A DNA stretch of 64,000 nucleotides, taken from NCBI RefSeq assembly GCF_020554845.1, contig NZ_JAJCIA010000004.1:100932-164931 (forward strand), in the 5' to 3' direction. The DNA is from Blautia faecis. Lineage in GTDB: Bacteria > Bacillota > Clostridia > Lachnospirales > Lachnospiraceae. Of this stretch, positions 7,911 to 16,756 are shown in pieces. The notes beneath the pieces are model-generated. The model did no database searches. It was not told the DNA's origin and was given only the letters and a program-made list of their open reading frames with translations. The position numbers and the translations under genes are program-made. How positions within the stretch are numbered: the stretch's first letter is position 1; each line of letters starts with the position of its first letter.

Positions 7911-8960
7911 TTATTTATAAAACTCAGCGTACCACTCAGCGAAGTTACGCAGACCAGTTCTCAAACTTGTGCTCGGCTTATATCCAAAGTCCCGCTCCAA
8001 CGCACTGGTATCTGCATAGGTCACAGGCACATCACCCGGCTGCATCGGAACAAGTTCCTTGTGTGCTTCAAAGTCATAATCTTCCGGCAGCACCTTTGCA
8101 CGAACCAGCTCCTCACTCAGAATCTGCACGAAGTCCAGCAGATTCTCCGGGTTCTGATTGCCAATGTTGTAAACTGCATACGGCGGAATCGGCAAACCAT
8201 CCTCGCCATTCTTCTTGTCAGGTGCTTTCTTCATCACACGGACAACACCCTCAACGATGTCATCCACATAAGTAAAATCACGCTTGCAGTTGCCATAGTT
8301 GAAGATTTTGATAGTTTCGCCCTTCACCAGCTTGTTGGTGAATCCGAAGTAGGCCATGTCCGGACGACCTGCAGGACCATACACGGTGAAGAAGCGCAGA
8401 CCAGTGGACGGGATGTTATAGAGCTTAGAGTAGGCGTGTGCCATCAACTCATTAGACTTCTTGGTTGCTGCGTACAGTGAAACAGGATTATCTACCTTGT
8501 CATCCGTGCTGTACGGAACCTTCTTGTTGGAACCGTAGACGGAGGAAGAAGAAGCATACACCAGGTGCTCTAGACTCTCGCAATGACGGCAGGCTTCGAG
8601 GATATTAAAGAAGCCGACCAAGTTAGATTCCACATAAGCATCCGGGTTGGTGATGGAGTAGCGCACACCAGCCTGTGCTGCAAGGTTGACGACCACAGAC
8701 GGCTTGTACTTCTCGAACAGCTCCGTGATCAGCTCCTTGTCGGCGATGTTGCCTTTGACAAAAGTAAATGTGGGATACTTAGCCAGCTCGTTCAGGCGGA
8801 ACTCTTTGAGTGCCACGTCGTAGTAAGCATTCATGTTGTCGATGCCGATGACCGTAGCAGAAGGAGCCTCCTGATAAATTCGTTTCACAAGGTTGGAGCC
8901 TATGAAACCGGCCGCACCTGTGACTAAAATTGTTTTATTATCTAAAGTAACTGTGCTCAT
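7911..8960 (-). CDS. UDP-glucuronate 4-epimerase-type NAD-dependent epimerase
   Basis: A 349-residue extended SDR epimerase. The NAD-binding motif GAAGFIGSN is at about residues 15-23. The catalytic YAATK (Y-x-x-x-K) follows the SSSSVYGSNKKVPYS stretch. The DNMNAYYDVALKEFRLNEL segment is typical of the CapI/UDP-glucuronate epimerase branch. GGAGG precedes the ATG. The predicted reaction is UDP-glucuronate to UDP-galacturonate, matching the dehydrogenase two genes downstream. A UDP-glucose 4-epimerase role is a less likely alternative. Confidence 0.92.
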   Translation of the reverse strand: MSTVTLDNKTILVTGAAGFIGSNLVKRIYQEAPSATVIGIDNMNAYYDVALKEFRLNELAKYPTFTFVKGNIADKELITELFEKYKPSVVVNLAAQAGVRYSITNPDAYVESNLVGFFNILEACRHCESLEHLVYASSSSVYGSNKKVPYSTDDKVDNPVSLYAATKKSNELMAHAYSKLYNIPSTGLRFFTVYGPAGRPDMAYFGFTNKLVKGETIKIFNYGNCKRDFTYVDDIVEGVVRVMKKAPDKKNGEDGLPIPPYAVYNIGNQNPENLLDFVQILSEELVRAKVLPEDYDFEAHKELVPMQPGDVPVTYADTSALERDFGYKPSTSLRTGLRNFAEWYAEFYK

Positions 8961-9974
8961 ATGTATTCCTCCATTTTTGTTAACTTCCTAATCTATGTAC
9001 ACATCTGCTCTTCACAGATAGTATTTCTCTCTAATTTCCACTGTGTGATAACCACACTCGGCTAAGTGTTTTCTTATACTGTCGTATCCAATTACCCCAG
9101 CAATCATATTTCCCTTGTTTTCTACTCCATAAAACATCCGTTGAGTACACTCGTTTCTATTTCTCTATAGCCGAAGTGTTGATTTGTACGGTCGAACCCC
9201 GTATACCCTGCAATGACGTTTTTCTAAGTGTTGGATTGTTGAATCGAACCCTGTCGGCGCATGAGTTTTGTTAAAACTGTATATATCATCCAGTCCAATT
9301 CTCACCATTCATTGTTCGTTATGAACAAATCATTCACTTCAACCACTCAAAACATGTAATTATCATCACCATACATGCTCTACTCAACAGCTGTTTTATG
9401 AAGTAGGAATCATCTGTTTTTCTCTATTTTTCATGACTCAACAAACCGTTATGATGTAGGTGTCATTAGCGGGTCAGATAGTGTACTCAACAGCAGTTTC
9501 AGACGTTAATGATAAACTCATGGATTTTTGTTGTTTTCTCCTGTTTTCCGCCATTTCTATGATTCTTCTGAAAAAGATGTGCCAATTTTGTGCCGCATGG
9601 GCCAAAAGTTCAGCGTTTTGTATAAGCATCTAGCATTTACAGCTCATATAGTTGTAAAATATAGCCAATTTCAGCAACTCAATTAGTGTACAAAACAGGT
9701 TCTTTTTGGCAATGCTACGTCAATACGGTTTGTTGAGTAGACATTTATTGGTGTTGCAATACTACAATTGGTTATTAAGAAGTTTTGTGCCTATTATTAC
9801 TGCAGTGCCAACCAGATACACATTCTGTACTTCTTTTTTGAATCCATTACTCTATTCCATCCTCATTTTTTGCGTTTTTATCGCAACAATTTTTTCACAA
9901 ATACTTTTTCTGTTACCTTTTTCTTTTATCGTTGCTTTATAATATAACTTATCTATTTGTGGTCAAAAAAACAA
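8961..9974. other. 1-kb gap between wbaP and the epimerase gene
   Basis: No convincing gene on either strand; the longest plus-strand frame (9706-9942) lacks a ribosome binding site and has unremarkable composition. The stretch is AT-rich and contains degenerate tandem repeats (9064-9245) and scattered copies of TACTCAACA or its complement (near 9140, 9378, 9435, 9484 and 9732). It could be a long leader, decayed genes or a recombination region inside the exopolysaccharide cluster. Confidence 0.6.
9064..9245. repeat. Three degenerate repeats with AAGTGTT and TCGAACCC cores
   Basis: AAGTGTT occurs at 9064, 9174 and 9225. Each is followed about 15-20 bases later by a GTCG(T/A)A(T/C)CC or TCGAACCC block; the first two copies also share an ACCC(C/T)(A/G)GCAAT element. 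Spacing is about 110 and 51 bases. This is decayed repeat structure with no recognised function. Confidence 0.55.
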
Positions 9975-11426
9975 TCACATCGATCCATCTTTCTTCGCAA
10001 CCACCATCACGGTCTTCAAAAGAATCTTAATATCCAACCCAATATCCCAATTCTCAATATATTCCTTATCCAACCTCACAACTTCCTCAAAATCCGTAAT
10101 ATCGCTCCTACCACTAACCTGCCACATCCCCGTTATCCCAGGTTTAATTGCAAGCCGTACTTTGTGATGTGGTTCATACAAATTTGTCTCGGAAATCAAC
10201 GGCGGTCTCGTCCCCACAATAGACATATCCCCTTTCAGCACATTAAAGAACTGCGGGAACTCATCCAGACTCGTCCTTCTAATAAAGTCGCCCACCCCAG
10301 TCTTATGTGTCCCATCCGGCAGCACCTTATTTCCGATTACTCTGGGGTCAAAGTCCATCTTGAACATTTTTCCATCGCCCAGTTTGTTCTCTTTCATAAG
10401 CTCGGCTTTCCGCGCTTCCGCATCCATGTACATGCTGCGGAATTTGTACATTTTGAATTTCTTTCCGTTCTTTCCCACACGTTCCTGGGAGAAGAAAATC
10501 GGGCCCGGGGATGCCAGATAGATGGCGGGGCCAACGAAGATGGTAATGATTCCTGTAAAAATACAGCCAACCAGTCCGCCGCAGATGTCCATCAGGCGCT
10601 TCAGGAAAAGCTGTCCGAAGGATGCATAGTTCAGACTTGTGGTCAGAACTGTATAGCTTCCAACTTTTTCCACAAACTGTCTTTTGCCAGTCTGGTTGGT
10701 GATTTTTGCAAGGTTCAGATGAACGGTTACGCCGGTTTCGGTAAGCTTGTCGATAAACCCATCCGGGTATGGCAGATCTTCGGAGATGACGATCAGCACC
10801 TCGTCGATCCACTCCTGGCAAACGTACATAGGCACGTCACTTTCGCAAGCAACAACAGGGACGCCGCAGATTTTCTCACCGGTACAGTCCTCATCGATCA
10901 CAACCACCCCGGCAAGGGAATATCTGGCATAATTGTTTTCCTGCATGCTGTGCACTACGTTCTCTGCTACCGCTTTGGAGGTGATGATCAGCAGCTTCTT
11001 GTCGCCGCCGTTTTCCATTTTTTTATGTAGGGAATTTTTCCAGATTTCTCTTATGGCATAGGTGAGAACCAGGTAGATCACAATTGTGGTGATCAGGATC
11101 ATTCTGGAAAAGCTCTGGCCTTCCTGGATTATGAACAGGTAAGCGATTGCAAGAGCACCTACTGCCACAGCATTTTTCAAGGTGGTGACAAATTCCCTAT
11201 AGTGACCTCTTTTCAGAACGCTTTTCATGGTGCCGGAGGTGAAGATCACCACCAGGTCGGCAAATCCAAGGAATATTGCCATATTTCGATACAAAATATC
11301 TCCATACACATTGAATCCGTACCCGCGGAATGCATATGCCAAAATAAATGCCAGCTGCAGACAGATCATATCCAGAACAATAAAATCCGCATGTTTTAAC
11401 CAGCCCTCTGAGTCCTTCCGATACAT
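9975..11426 (-). CDS. Undecaprenyl-phosphate sugar phosphotransferase (WbaP-type)
   Basis: A 483-residue polyprenyl-phosphate sugar-1-phosphate transferase starting MYRKDSEGWLKHADFIVLD; a TTG seven codons upstream lies right against the ribosome binding site and is unlikely. About four N-terminal membrane segments (residues 10-120) are followed by a CoA-binding-like Rossmann domain. A reentrant helix (SLNYASFGQLFLKRLMDICG onward) leads into the catalytic domain with SPGPIFFSQERVG, YKFRSM, RRTSLDEFPQFFNVLKGDMS and VGTRPP. It attaches the first sugar to undecaprenyl phosphate and so starts repeat-unit synthesis. As the first gene of the cluster in the direction of transcription it likely sets flux. 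Confidence 0.94.
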   Translation of the reverse strand: MYRKDSEGWLKHADFIVLDMICLQLAFILAYAFRGYGFNVYGDILYRNMAIFLGFADLVVIFTSGTMKSVLKRGHYREFVTTLKNAVAVGALAIAYLFIIQEGQSFSRMILITTIVIYLVLTYAIREIWKNSLHKKMENGGDKKLLIITSKAVAENVVHSMQENNYARYSLAGVVVIDEDCTGEKICGVPVVACESDVPMYVCQEWIDEVLIVISEDLPYPDGFIDKLTETGVTVHLNLAKITNQTGKRQFVEKVGSYTVLTTSLNYASFGQLFLKRLMDICGGLVGCIFTGIITIFVGPAIYLASPGPIFFSQERVGKNGKKFKMYKFRSMYMDAEARKAELMKENKLGDGKMFKMDFDPRVIGNKVLPDGTHKTGVGDFIRRTSLDEFPQFFNVLKGDMSIVGTRPPLISETNLYEPHHKVRLAIKPGITGMWQVSGRSDITDFEEVVRLDKEYIENWDIGLDIKILLKTVMVVAKKDGSM

Positions 11427-11819
11427 ATTTTCCTTTTCCCCTCCCAAGTACTTTTCTTCCGTTCAGCTTAGGTAAATACAGCTGACAGAATCCTTCCATT
11501 CTCTAAAATGCAATGGCAAAATCTATTTTTCGTCTTATATTTATAACTTATCTAAATTTATATTTTCCCGCCAACGCTTCCCGGTTATGCTTTTTCTCAG
11601 GCATATTTAGGTCACATCTCTCTTGATCTGTAACCACCGTTCATGCGTCAGCGGTATTATTTATTTCCAATTTCGACAAATTTCACCATTCCAGTCTTCT
11701 TAATAAAATACCACCCTGCCCTATTAGTGTCAACCCCCCCCCCAGGTTTCTTTCTGGCCTTTCCGGCAAAGTTTGGTAATTTTATCCACTTAACCAGATT
11801 TTCCCACTGGTTTTTTCCA
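11427..11819. other. Upstream region of the exopolysaccharide cluster
   Basis: Between the ABC1 kinase stop and wbaP. It contains the C10 run at 11734-11743 and an AT-rich stretch (11525-11575) that could hold the cluster promoter on the minus strand. I do not see an unambiguous -35/-10 pair. No gene is supported here. Confidence 0.5.
11734..11743. repeat. C10 homopolymer upstream of wbaP
   Basis: Ten consecutive C on the plus strand in the intergenic region, about 310 bases upstream of the wbaP start and about 80 bases after the ABC1 kinase stop. It is the second ten-base G/C run in the cluster. Confidence 0.95.
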
Positions 11820-13520
11820 CTACTTTTTCATAAAGTGTTTGATAAACAGGTACATGAGAATGACCAGTGCCCCAAAGTATCCCAGCACTCCAAAGGCCGG
11901 AATTCCCATTATCTTCGGTGTCATGTCTGTGGTGCAGATAATACTGGAGCTGATCAGAAGTGCCATGACCCAAAGACCAAGCACGATGTTCCGGATCAGG
12001 CGGCGCATCAGCCACGCCAGGTCATCGGAGGCGTGAAGGTCCAGGTTGATCTTGGTCTGGCCTTTCATACAGCCCTGCAGGAAATCTGCTGCCAGCGCAG
12101 GGATATCCACGGCGCGGAGCATGGAGCGATACAGCTTTTTCCCAGTGCCCTTCATCTGCTTCTTCCAGTTTCCTTCCTCCAGAAGGTTTCCCTTCAGACG
12201 GGCTGCTGCAATCTGTACCATATTGATCTCCGGGCTGATATCTGCCAGTACCCCTTCCATATGCGTCAGTCCTCTTGCAAGCATGGTAAGGCCATGGGGC
12301 ATGACGATCTTGTTCTCCTTCATTACATCCATCAAATCTGTAAGGATTTCTACGATATCGATTTCGCCAAAATCTGCGGTACCGTATTTCGCCATAAGGT
12401 CACGGATGTCTGTGTAAAGGCGGCTCTGATTGGGTTTCCCCTTGAATTCCCCAAGTGCCAGCACTGCATCCTGGATTTTTCCAATGTCATTCAGTGCCAC
12501 CCCTTCGATAGCCTGCCCGATCAGCTCGCGGTCACGATCATTCAGACGTCCCATCATTCCCATGTCGATCCACACGATCTTGCCGCCCTGGATCATTACA
12601 TTTCCCGGATGGGGGTCTGCGTGGAAAAAGCCGTCGTCCATAACCTGCTTGATAAAATTATCCACAAATTTGCTGCCAATCTCATCAAGGTCGTAGCCGC
12701 CTGCAAGAAGTTCTTCCTTATGGTCAATGGGAATACCGTCGATGTATTCCATAACAAGGACGCTGGCTGTGGTATATTCTCTGTAAAGAATAGGCGTTTT
12801 TACAAATGCCACATTCTTATTTTTCCTGGAAAATTCTTCCATGTTGGCTGCTTCTGTCAGGAAATTCATCTCTTCCTGGGTGACGCGCCACAGCTCTTCC
12901 AGCACAAGATTCAGATCTACCGCTTCCTTGATGCTTACAGGGGGAAGGAGCTTCACCGCCTTTTTCATCAGGCCGATATCGCGGGCCATGATCTCGTAGA
13001 TGCCCTTTCGCTGAACCTTTATCACAACTTCTTCGCCGGTTTTCAGGACGGCGCGGTGTACCTGGGCGATAGAGGCTGAGCCAAGGGGCTTCTCCTGGAT
13101 TTCCTGAAATTCTTCCTGCCAGGGACAGCCGAAGGCTTCCCGGAGGACTTCTTCTACTTCCGCAAATGGCATGGGGTCTACATCAGAGCAAAGCTTCATC
13201 AGCTCGTCGCAGTAGCGCTTGGGCAAAATATCAGAGCGCATGGACATGATCTGTCCCAGCTTGATGAAGGTGGGACCGAGATCTGTGAGAATAAGGCGGA
13301 GCTTCTCCGGGGAGACGCCTCGGGTGATAGCATGCTTGTAGAGGACGGCTGTGATTTCTTTTAGCCTTTCTTTATACGTGCCGGTGTCTTTGCCATTTGA
13401 CTTCTTACCAGCTGTGCTGTTTTTCTCATTTTTATCCTGTTGGTTTTCCACTTCCAGATTCTTTCTTTGTGCCTGGTCTGCTTCTGACTTCATCGTACTG
13501 TCCTTCTTTGTCACACCCAT
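11820..13520 (-). CDS. ABC1/UbiB (AarF) family atypical kinase
   Basis: A 566-residue ABC1 family protein. AAGGGG lies 7 bases before the ATG at 13520. A charged N-terminal tail is followed by the family KxGQ motif (PTFIKLGQIMSMRSDILPKR) and the ATP-binding A-rich loop (GSASIAQVHRAVL). VIKVQRKG, the catalytic HADPHPGN block and DMGMMGRL (replacing DFG) come next. Two transmembrane helices at the extreme C-terminus anchor it. In other bacteria UbiB supports quinone synthesis; fermentative Lachnospiraceae usually lack that pathway, so the role here is unknown and probably lipid or isoprenoid related. It follows the phasin-like gene, a recurrent pairing. Confidence 0.9.
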   Translation of the reverse strand: MGVTKKDSTMKSEADQAQRKNLEVENQQDKNEKNSTAGKKSNGKDTGTYKERLKEITAVLYKHAITRGVSPEKLRLILTDLGPTFIKLGQIMSMRSDILPKRYCDELMKLCSDVDPMPFAEVEEVLREAFGCPWQEEFQEIQEKPLGSASIAQVHRAVLKTGEEVVIKVQRKGIYEIMARDIGLMKKAVKLLPPVSIKEAVDLNLVLEELWRVTQEEMNFLTEAANMEEFSRKNKNVAFVKTPILYREYTTASVLVMEYIDGIPIDHKEELLAGGYDLDEIGSKFVDNFIKQVMDDGFFHADPHPGNVMIQGGKIVWIDMGMMGRLNDRDRELIGQAIEGVALNDIGKIQDAVLALGEFKGKPNQSRLYTDIRDLMAKYGTADFGEIDIVEILTDLMDVMKENKIVMPHGLTMLARGLTHMEGVLADISPEINMVQIAAARLKGNLLEEGNWKKQMKGTGKKLYRSMLRAVDIPALAADFLQGCMKGQTKINLDLHASDDLAWLMRRLIRNIVLGLWVMALLISSSIICTTDMTPKIMGIPAFGVLGYFGALVILMYLFIKHFMKK

Positions 13521-13539
13521 GTCTGTTCCCCTTACTGAA

Positions 13540-13578
13540 AAGGCAGGATTCGGGTACTTTTTCTCCTCATCCTGCCTT
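13540..13578 (-). terminator. Hairpin between phasin-like gene and ABC1 kinase
   Basis: AAGGCAGGAT and its complement ATCCTGCCTT flank a 19-base loop. On the minus strand the second arm runs into TTTTC only, so this is a weak terminator or attenuating hairpin rather than a full stop. Confidence 0.5.
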
Positions 13579-13676
13579 CATAAATTTCTTTATTTTGTTC
13601 CGCAATGCCGTTCAGGATTTCCTGCTGCACTTCTTAAACAAGGCAATACTATTTCTTTTTCGGAAAATGTTATTGC

Positions 13677-14066
13677 TTATTCCTGAGGATCGTCCTCGTA
13701 TTCTTCCTTGGCTTCCTCCACTTCTTCTGCCTCTTCCTCTTCTTCGGCAGTCTCCTCTGCGTCTACGTCTTTCGCCTGCATCTTGCTGATCTGCTCTTTC
13801 AGGGCGGCCAGCTGATCCGGGGTCATTTTGCCAAGGACTTCCTTCAGTTCATCCGGGTTGGACGGCTTCAGGGTTACGTTTACGTTCTTCTTCACGCTCT
13901 CTTTGATATTGTGCTTCAGTTCCTGATTGAGAACCTTGCCCTGTTCTACAGTGAGCTCACCTTTCTTTACCAGTTCCTCCAGAACTTCTTTGGATTTCTC
14001 TGCGGTCACTGCTGCAGTGCCGATTCCTGCAAGTAATAATTTTTTGATGCCTTCTCCAAGTTCCAT
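13677..14066 (-). CDS. Phasin-like small acidic coiled-coil protein
   Basis: A 129-residue protein starting MELGEGIKKLLLAGIGTAAV, chosen for AAAGGAG 8 bases upstream. A short hydrophobic helix (residues 8-20) is followed by a charged helical region (EKSKEVLEELVKKGELTVEQ) typical of phasin-like/PhaF-type proteins. The C-terminal 30 residues are almost all Glu, Asp and Ala. In Firmicutes these proteins are not tied to PHA granules with any certainty. Gene order phasin-like then ABC1 kinase suggests that the two act together, possibly at the membrane. The function is not established. Confidence 0.82.
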   Translation of the reverse strand: MELGEGIKKLLLAGIGTAAVTAEKSKEVLEELVKKGELTVEQGKVLNQELKHNIKESVKKNVNVTLKPSNPDELKEVLGKMTPDQLAALKEQISKMQAKDVDAEETAEEEEEAEEVEEAKEEYEDDPQE

Positions 14067-14143
14067 AGTGTGTGCTCCTTTCTTATTTACAGCTGTATCT
14101 GCCAACTCCCTGTGGGATTTTCGTTTTCAGCAGATCGGACTTC

Positions 14144-14524
14144 TCATAAAAGTCCAAGAAATACCAGCCCTTTAGGTACGAAAATGATCAGTCCGGCGAT
14201 GGCGGCCATGATGGCAGCGATCAGGACGGCGCCTGCTGCGGTGTCCTTGGCGATCTTCGCCAGGGGCTTGTACTCGCTGGTCACCAGATCCACCACGGAT
14301 TCTACGGCGGTGTTCACCAGCTCCAGTGCCATCACCAGTCCGAAAAGGCCAAGACAGATGCACCATTCCACTGGGGAAAGCTTCAGGATGATGCCTGCGA
14401 TCACTACCAGGACTGCCATGGCACAGTGGATCTTCATGTTCCGTTCCTTGCGGATACAGGTGAAAATTCCTTCAAATGCGTATCCGAAACTTTTCGTAAT
14501 TGGTGGTTTCTTGGGTGCTGTCAT
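14144..14524 (-). CDS. dgkA: Diacylglycerol/undecaprenol kinase family protein
   Basis: A 126-residue DgkA-like integral membrane kinase starting MTAPKKPPITKSFGYAFEGI; AGGAAG precedes this ATG. The hallmark ELVNTAVESVVDL (E-x-x-N-T-x-x-E) motif and three hydrophobic helices are present. Gram-positive members mostly phosphorylate undecaprenol, recycling the lipid carrier for peptidoglycan and polysaccharide synthesis. The gene lies between the ASKHA protein and phasin-like genes on the same strand. Confidence 0.93.
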   Translation of the reverse strand: MTAPKKPPITKSFGYAFEGIFTCIRKERNMKIHCAMAVLVVIAGIILKLSPVEWCICLGLFGLVMALELVNTAVESVVDLVTSEYKPLAKIAKDTAAGAVLIAAIMAAIAGLIIFVPKGLVFLGLL

Positions 14525-14612
14525 TTCGTACACTTCCTGTCTGTTGGTTTGGGGATAGTATAGCATATTTTGTGCTAAATTACTATAAATTTAGATATTT
14601 TTTACAATCATC

Positions 14613-16391
14613 TCATAATTTTATATCTTTTTGTCGTTCCTTCAGCTTCTCCATAACTGTAGGATACCGCTTATAATCTGTATGGGGCAAAGCCTGGGCT
14701 GCTACCATTAATTCCAGGAAATCCTCCACTTCGGCGAACTGAATATAAACCATTTCTTCCAGGATCTGGTCGATGTCAGTGAGGAGACTTCGGTTTAAAA
14801 GAAGCTTCTGAGCTCCTTCCAGTGAGGAGTTTCCAGCGTTGATAATGTGGTCGCGATCCATATCGGGATACATGCCGATGGTGATGGCGGATTCTTTGGA
14901 TACGTATTTGCCAAAGGCTCCTGCCACGTAGAAGCGGTCTGCCTGGTTTAAGTCAAGACCGGATTCACGGAGCATGATTTCTACCATGGTGTGAGCGGCG
15001 GATTTGGTGCGGATAAATTCGTCGATGTCCTTCTGGTAGAAGTACAGACCGGAGGCATATTCCACACAGAGCTGGTTGTCTCTCTCCTGGATAAGAGGGC
15101 TTTTTTCCGGGGAAAGCTTGCCACGGATGTCAATCCAGCCTTCCAGGAAAAGCTCTGCAATCAGATCAATGATGCCGGAACCGCAGATTCCCTGAGGCGG
15201 AGTTTCTCTCTTTCCATTACTGTCTTTGCATTTCTCATCTGATACATCTTCTGACAATAAATTTGTCATTTTTTCAGTGTTAGATTGTACTGAATCTGTG
15301 ATATTTTTCTGTTTTTTTCTCTCTCCATGCATAACTTCAAAGCATTCTGCCTGTTTTCCAATTACATGCACAAAGATGTTTCCATCCCTTATCTTCACTT
15401 CATCTACTGCCCCTACGTCTGCCCGCATTCCAGTGCGCACCACGCCTCCCTCCAGTGCCGGTCCTGCTGCGCCTGCGCCGCAGAGAAGAAATTCTTTATT
15501 TCCGATCACCAGCTCGCCGTTGGTTCCGATATCGAAGAAAACACTGATCTCGTTTTTCTTGTATAATTCAGTGTCGATCATGCCGCTGATAATATCGCCG
15601 CCAAGGTAGTTTGACTTGGCAGGATAACAATAAACGTAGCCTTTCAGCGGAATGTCCAGATCGCGTGCCAGCTGGAAGCCGGGGCAGTCGGCATGGACTG
15701 CGTGCGGTGTGTAGAAAACGCAGAATGCATCCATTCCCAGAAGGAAGTGAATCATGGTGGTGTTGCCTGCGATTACCATGGAGAGCGCGCTGCGTGAAAT
15801 ACTTCTTGCTTTTTGGGCAGCATTTTTCGCCCCTCTGTCGTCACACGATTCGCTCACACCGTTATTTTCTGTCTTTTGTTCAGAAGGTGTACCTTGCATT
15901 TCCAGACTTGCATCCAGCTTATCCATGCATTCACAAATGGATTCCACCGTAGCCCGCCGCACTTCTTCCAGCTTTTCCCTATTATCTTTACAGTAAAAAA
16001 TCCTGGACAGAATATCAGTCCCCCACTGGATCTGCTTATTGAAGCAGCTGACCTCTTTCAAAATCTCTCCACTGTTGCAGTCCAGAAGTCTCGCCACCAC
16101 AGTGGTGCTTCCCAAATCCACCGCCAGACCATAATGCTGCGCGGTGGTATCTCCTTCCTCAATCTCCAACATTTCCCAGTTTTCCCCATTCCAGGCAAGG
16201 GAAACCGTTATTTTCCACTTTGCGTTGTCCAGCAAGGGGTATAACTTCCGCAAAATGTGGACAGGTATATGAACTCGCTCTTCCACACCTGCTGCCGCCA
16301 GGCTATCCAGGATCCGTTGCTGGTCTGAGCGGGGATCGTCTTCGGTTGGGAGGGGGAGTTCGAGATATATTTTTCGGCTGAGACCGTTCAT
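14613..16391 (-). CDS. ASKHA-domain (DUF4445) protein, RamA/corrinoid-activator-like, without ferredoxin domain
   Basis: A 592-residue protein with an AAGGAG site upstream. It begins with what is normally the linker domain (SRKIYLELPLPTEDDPRSDQ) and continues into the ASKHA ATPase fold: DLGSTTVVARLLD near residue 92, IAGNTTMIHFLLG, FFDIGTNGEL, CGAGAAGPALEGG and AGAFGKY. Relatives are reductive activators of corrinoid proteins and carry an N-terminal [2Fe-2S] ferredoxin; here that domain is absent. Two low-complexity inserts (about residues 175-215 and 360-395) are unlike the core. It may activate a corrinoid methyltransferase encoded elsewhere with a separate ferredoxin. No corrinoid protein is encoded nearby. 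Confidence 0.85.
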   Translation of the reverse strand: MNGLSRKIYLELPLPTEDDPRSDQQRILDSLAAAGVEERVHIPVHILRKLYPLLDNAKWKITVSLAWNGENWEMLEIEEGDTTAQHYGLAVDLGSTTVVARLLDCNSGEILKEVSCFNKQIQWGTDILSRIFYCKDNREKLEEVRRATVESICECMDKLDASLEMQGTPSEQKTENNGVSESCDDRGAKNAAQKARSISRSALSMVIAGNTTMIHFLLGMDAFCVFYTPHAVHADCPGFQLARDLDIPLKGYVYCYPAKSNYLGGDIISGMIDTELYKKNEISVFFDIGTNGELVIGNKEFLLCGAGAAGPALEGGVVRTGMRADVGAVDEVKIRDGNIFVHVIGKQAECFEVMHGERKKQKNITDSVQSNTEKMTNLLSEDVSDEKCKDSNGKRETPPQGICGSGIIDLIAELFLEGWIDIRGKLSPEKSPLIQERDNQLCVEYASGLYFYQKDIDEFIRTKSAAHTMVEIMLRESGLDLNQADRFYVAGAFGKYVSKESAITIGMYPDMDRDHIINAGNSSLEGAQKLLLNRSLLTDIDQILEEMVYIQFAEVEDFLELMVAAQALPHTDYKRYPTVMEKLKERQKDIKL

Positions 16392-16465
16392 CGTTTTTCA
16401 GCTCCTTATTCTTTACTCATTTTGAGTGTATTTATATATTCTATTCCTTTTTTGGATATTTTTTA

Positions 16466-16494
16466 TTGACGTAATTCGAATTATTCTATATAAT
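16466..16494 (+). promoter_or_regulatory. Promoter of toxin copy 1
   Basis: TTGACG (16466-16471), 17 bases, TATAAT (16489-16494) on the plus strand, about 90 bases before the first toxin start codon. A second, weaker possibility is the AATATATTTT box inside the repeat (about 16516). Confidence 0.7.
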
Positions 16495-16585
16495 AAATAT
16501 ATGTATTTCAAATTTAATATATTTTCCCGAGCAGTTGGGGGACGTGCTCTCACCCATCCGAGTTTTTATGGAGGAGGTGATACTT

Positions 16586-16756
16586 ATGTCAACCTATGAG
16601 GAATTTATGGTTATTTTAACCGCAGGTATTTTACTTGTTTCGATTCCAGAGCATGTTTGAAAAAGGCTTTCTGCAAGATGTGCGTCACAATTTGCGTGCA
16701 GATTGCAGGAATGTTTTTTCAAACAGGTTCTGGAATTCGCCATACATAAGAAATAG
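16586..16756 (+). pseudogene. Holin-like toxin gene, copy 1, interrupted by foldback element
   Basis: The start codon at 16586 follows a very strong GGAGGAGGTGAT site. The first 20 codons match the intact copy at 16979. Then the 88-base element intervenes and the frame ends after four foreign residues (P-E-H-V, stop at 16658-16660). The rest of the original gene (codons for EFAIHKK and its stop) lies beyond the insert at 16734-16756. The 24-residue product keeps the hydrophobic helix but loses the basic tail, so it is probably inactive. Confidence 0.88.
16646..16733. mobile_element. CCAGAGC-ended foldback element (internally deleted copy)
   Basis: The insert begins CCAGAGCATGTTTGAAAAA and ends with its near complement TTTTTTCAAACAGGTTCTGG. 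Its interior matches, in reverse orientation, both ends of the longer element at 37466-37631 but lacks about 75 central bases. The uninterrupted sister gene has a single CTGG at the insertion point, so the insertion boundary is defined to within four bases. It has no coding capacity; it would move, if at all, with a transposase supplied in trans. Confidence 0.85.

Noticed and set aside
9706..9942. Hydrophobic plus-strand frame of 78 codons in the 1-kb gap
   Set aside because: No ribosome binding site, composition follows the AT-rich background, and no familiar motif.
11643..13079. Long plus-strand open frame opposite the ABC1 kinase gene
   Set aside because: It is the antisense of a well-supported gene with intact kinase motifs, lacks a ribosome binding site and has a His/Cys-rich composition typical of a shadow frame.
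16586..16660. Truncated 24-codon frame as a distinct small gene
   Set aside because: Comparison with the intact tandem copy shows it is the interrupted toxin gene; the last four codons come from the inserted element.
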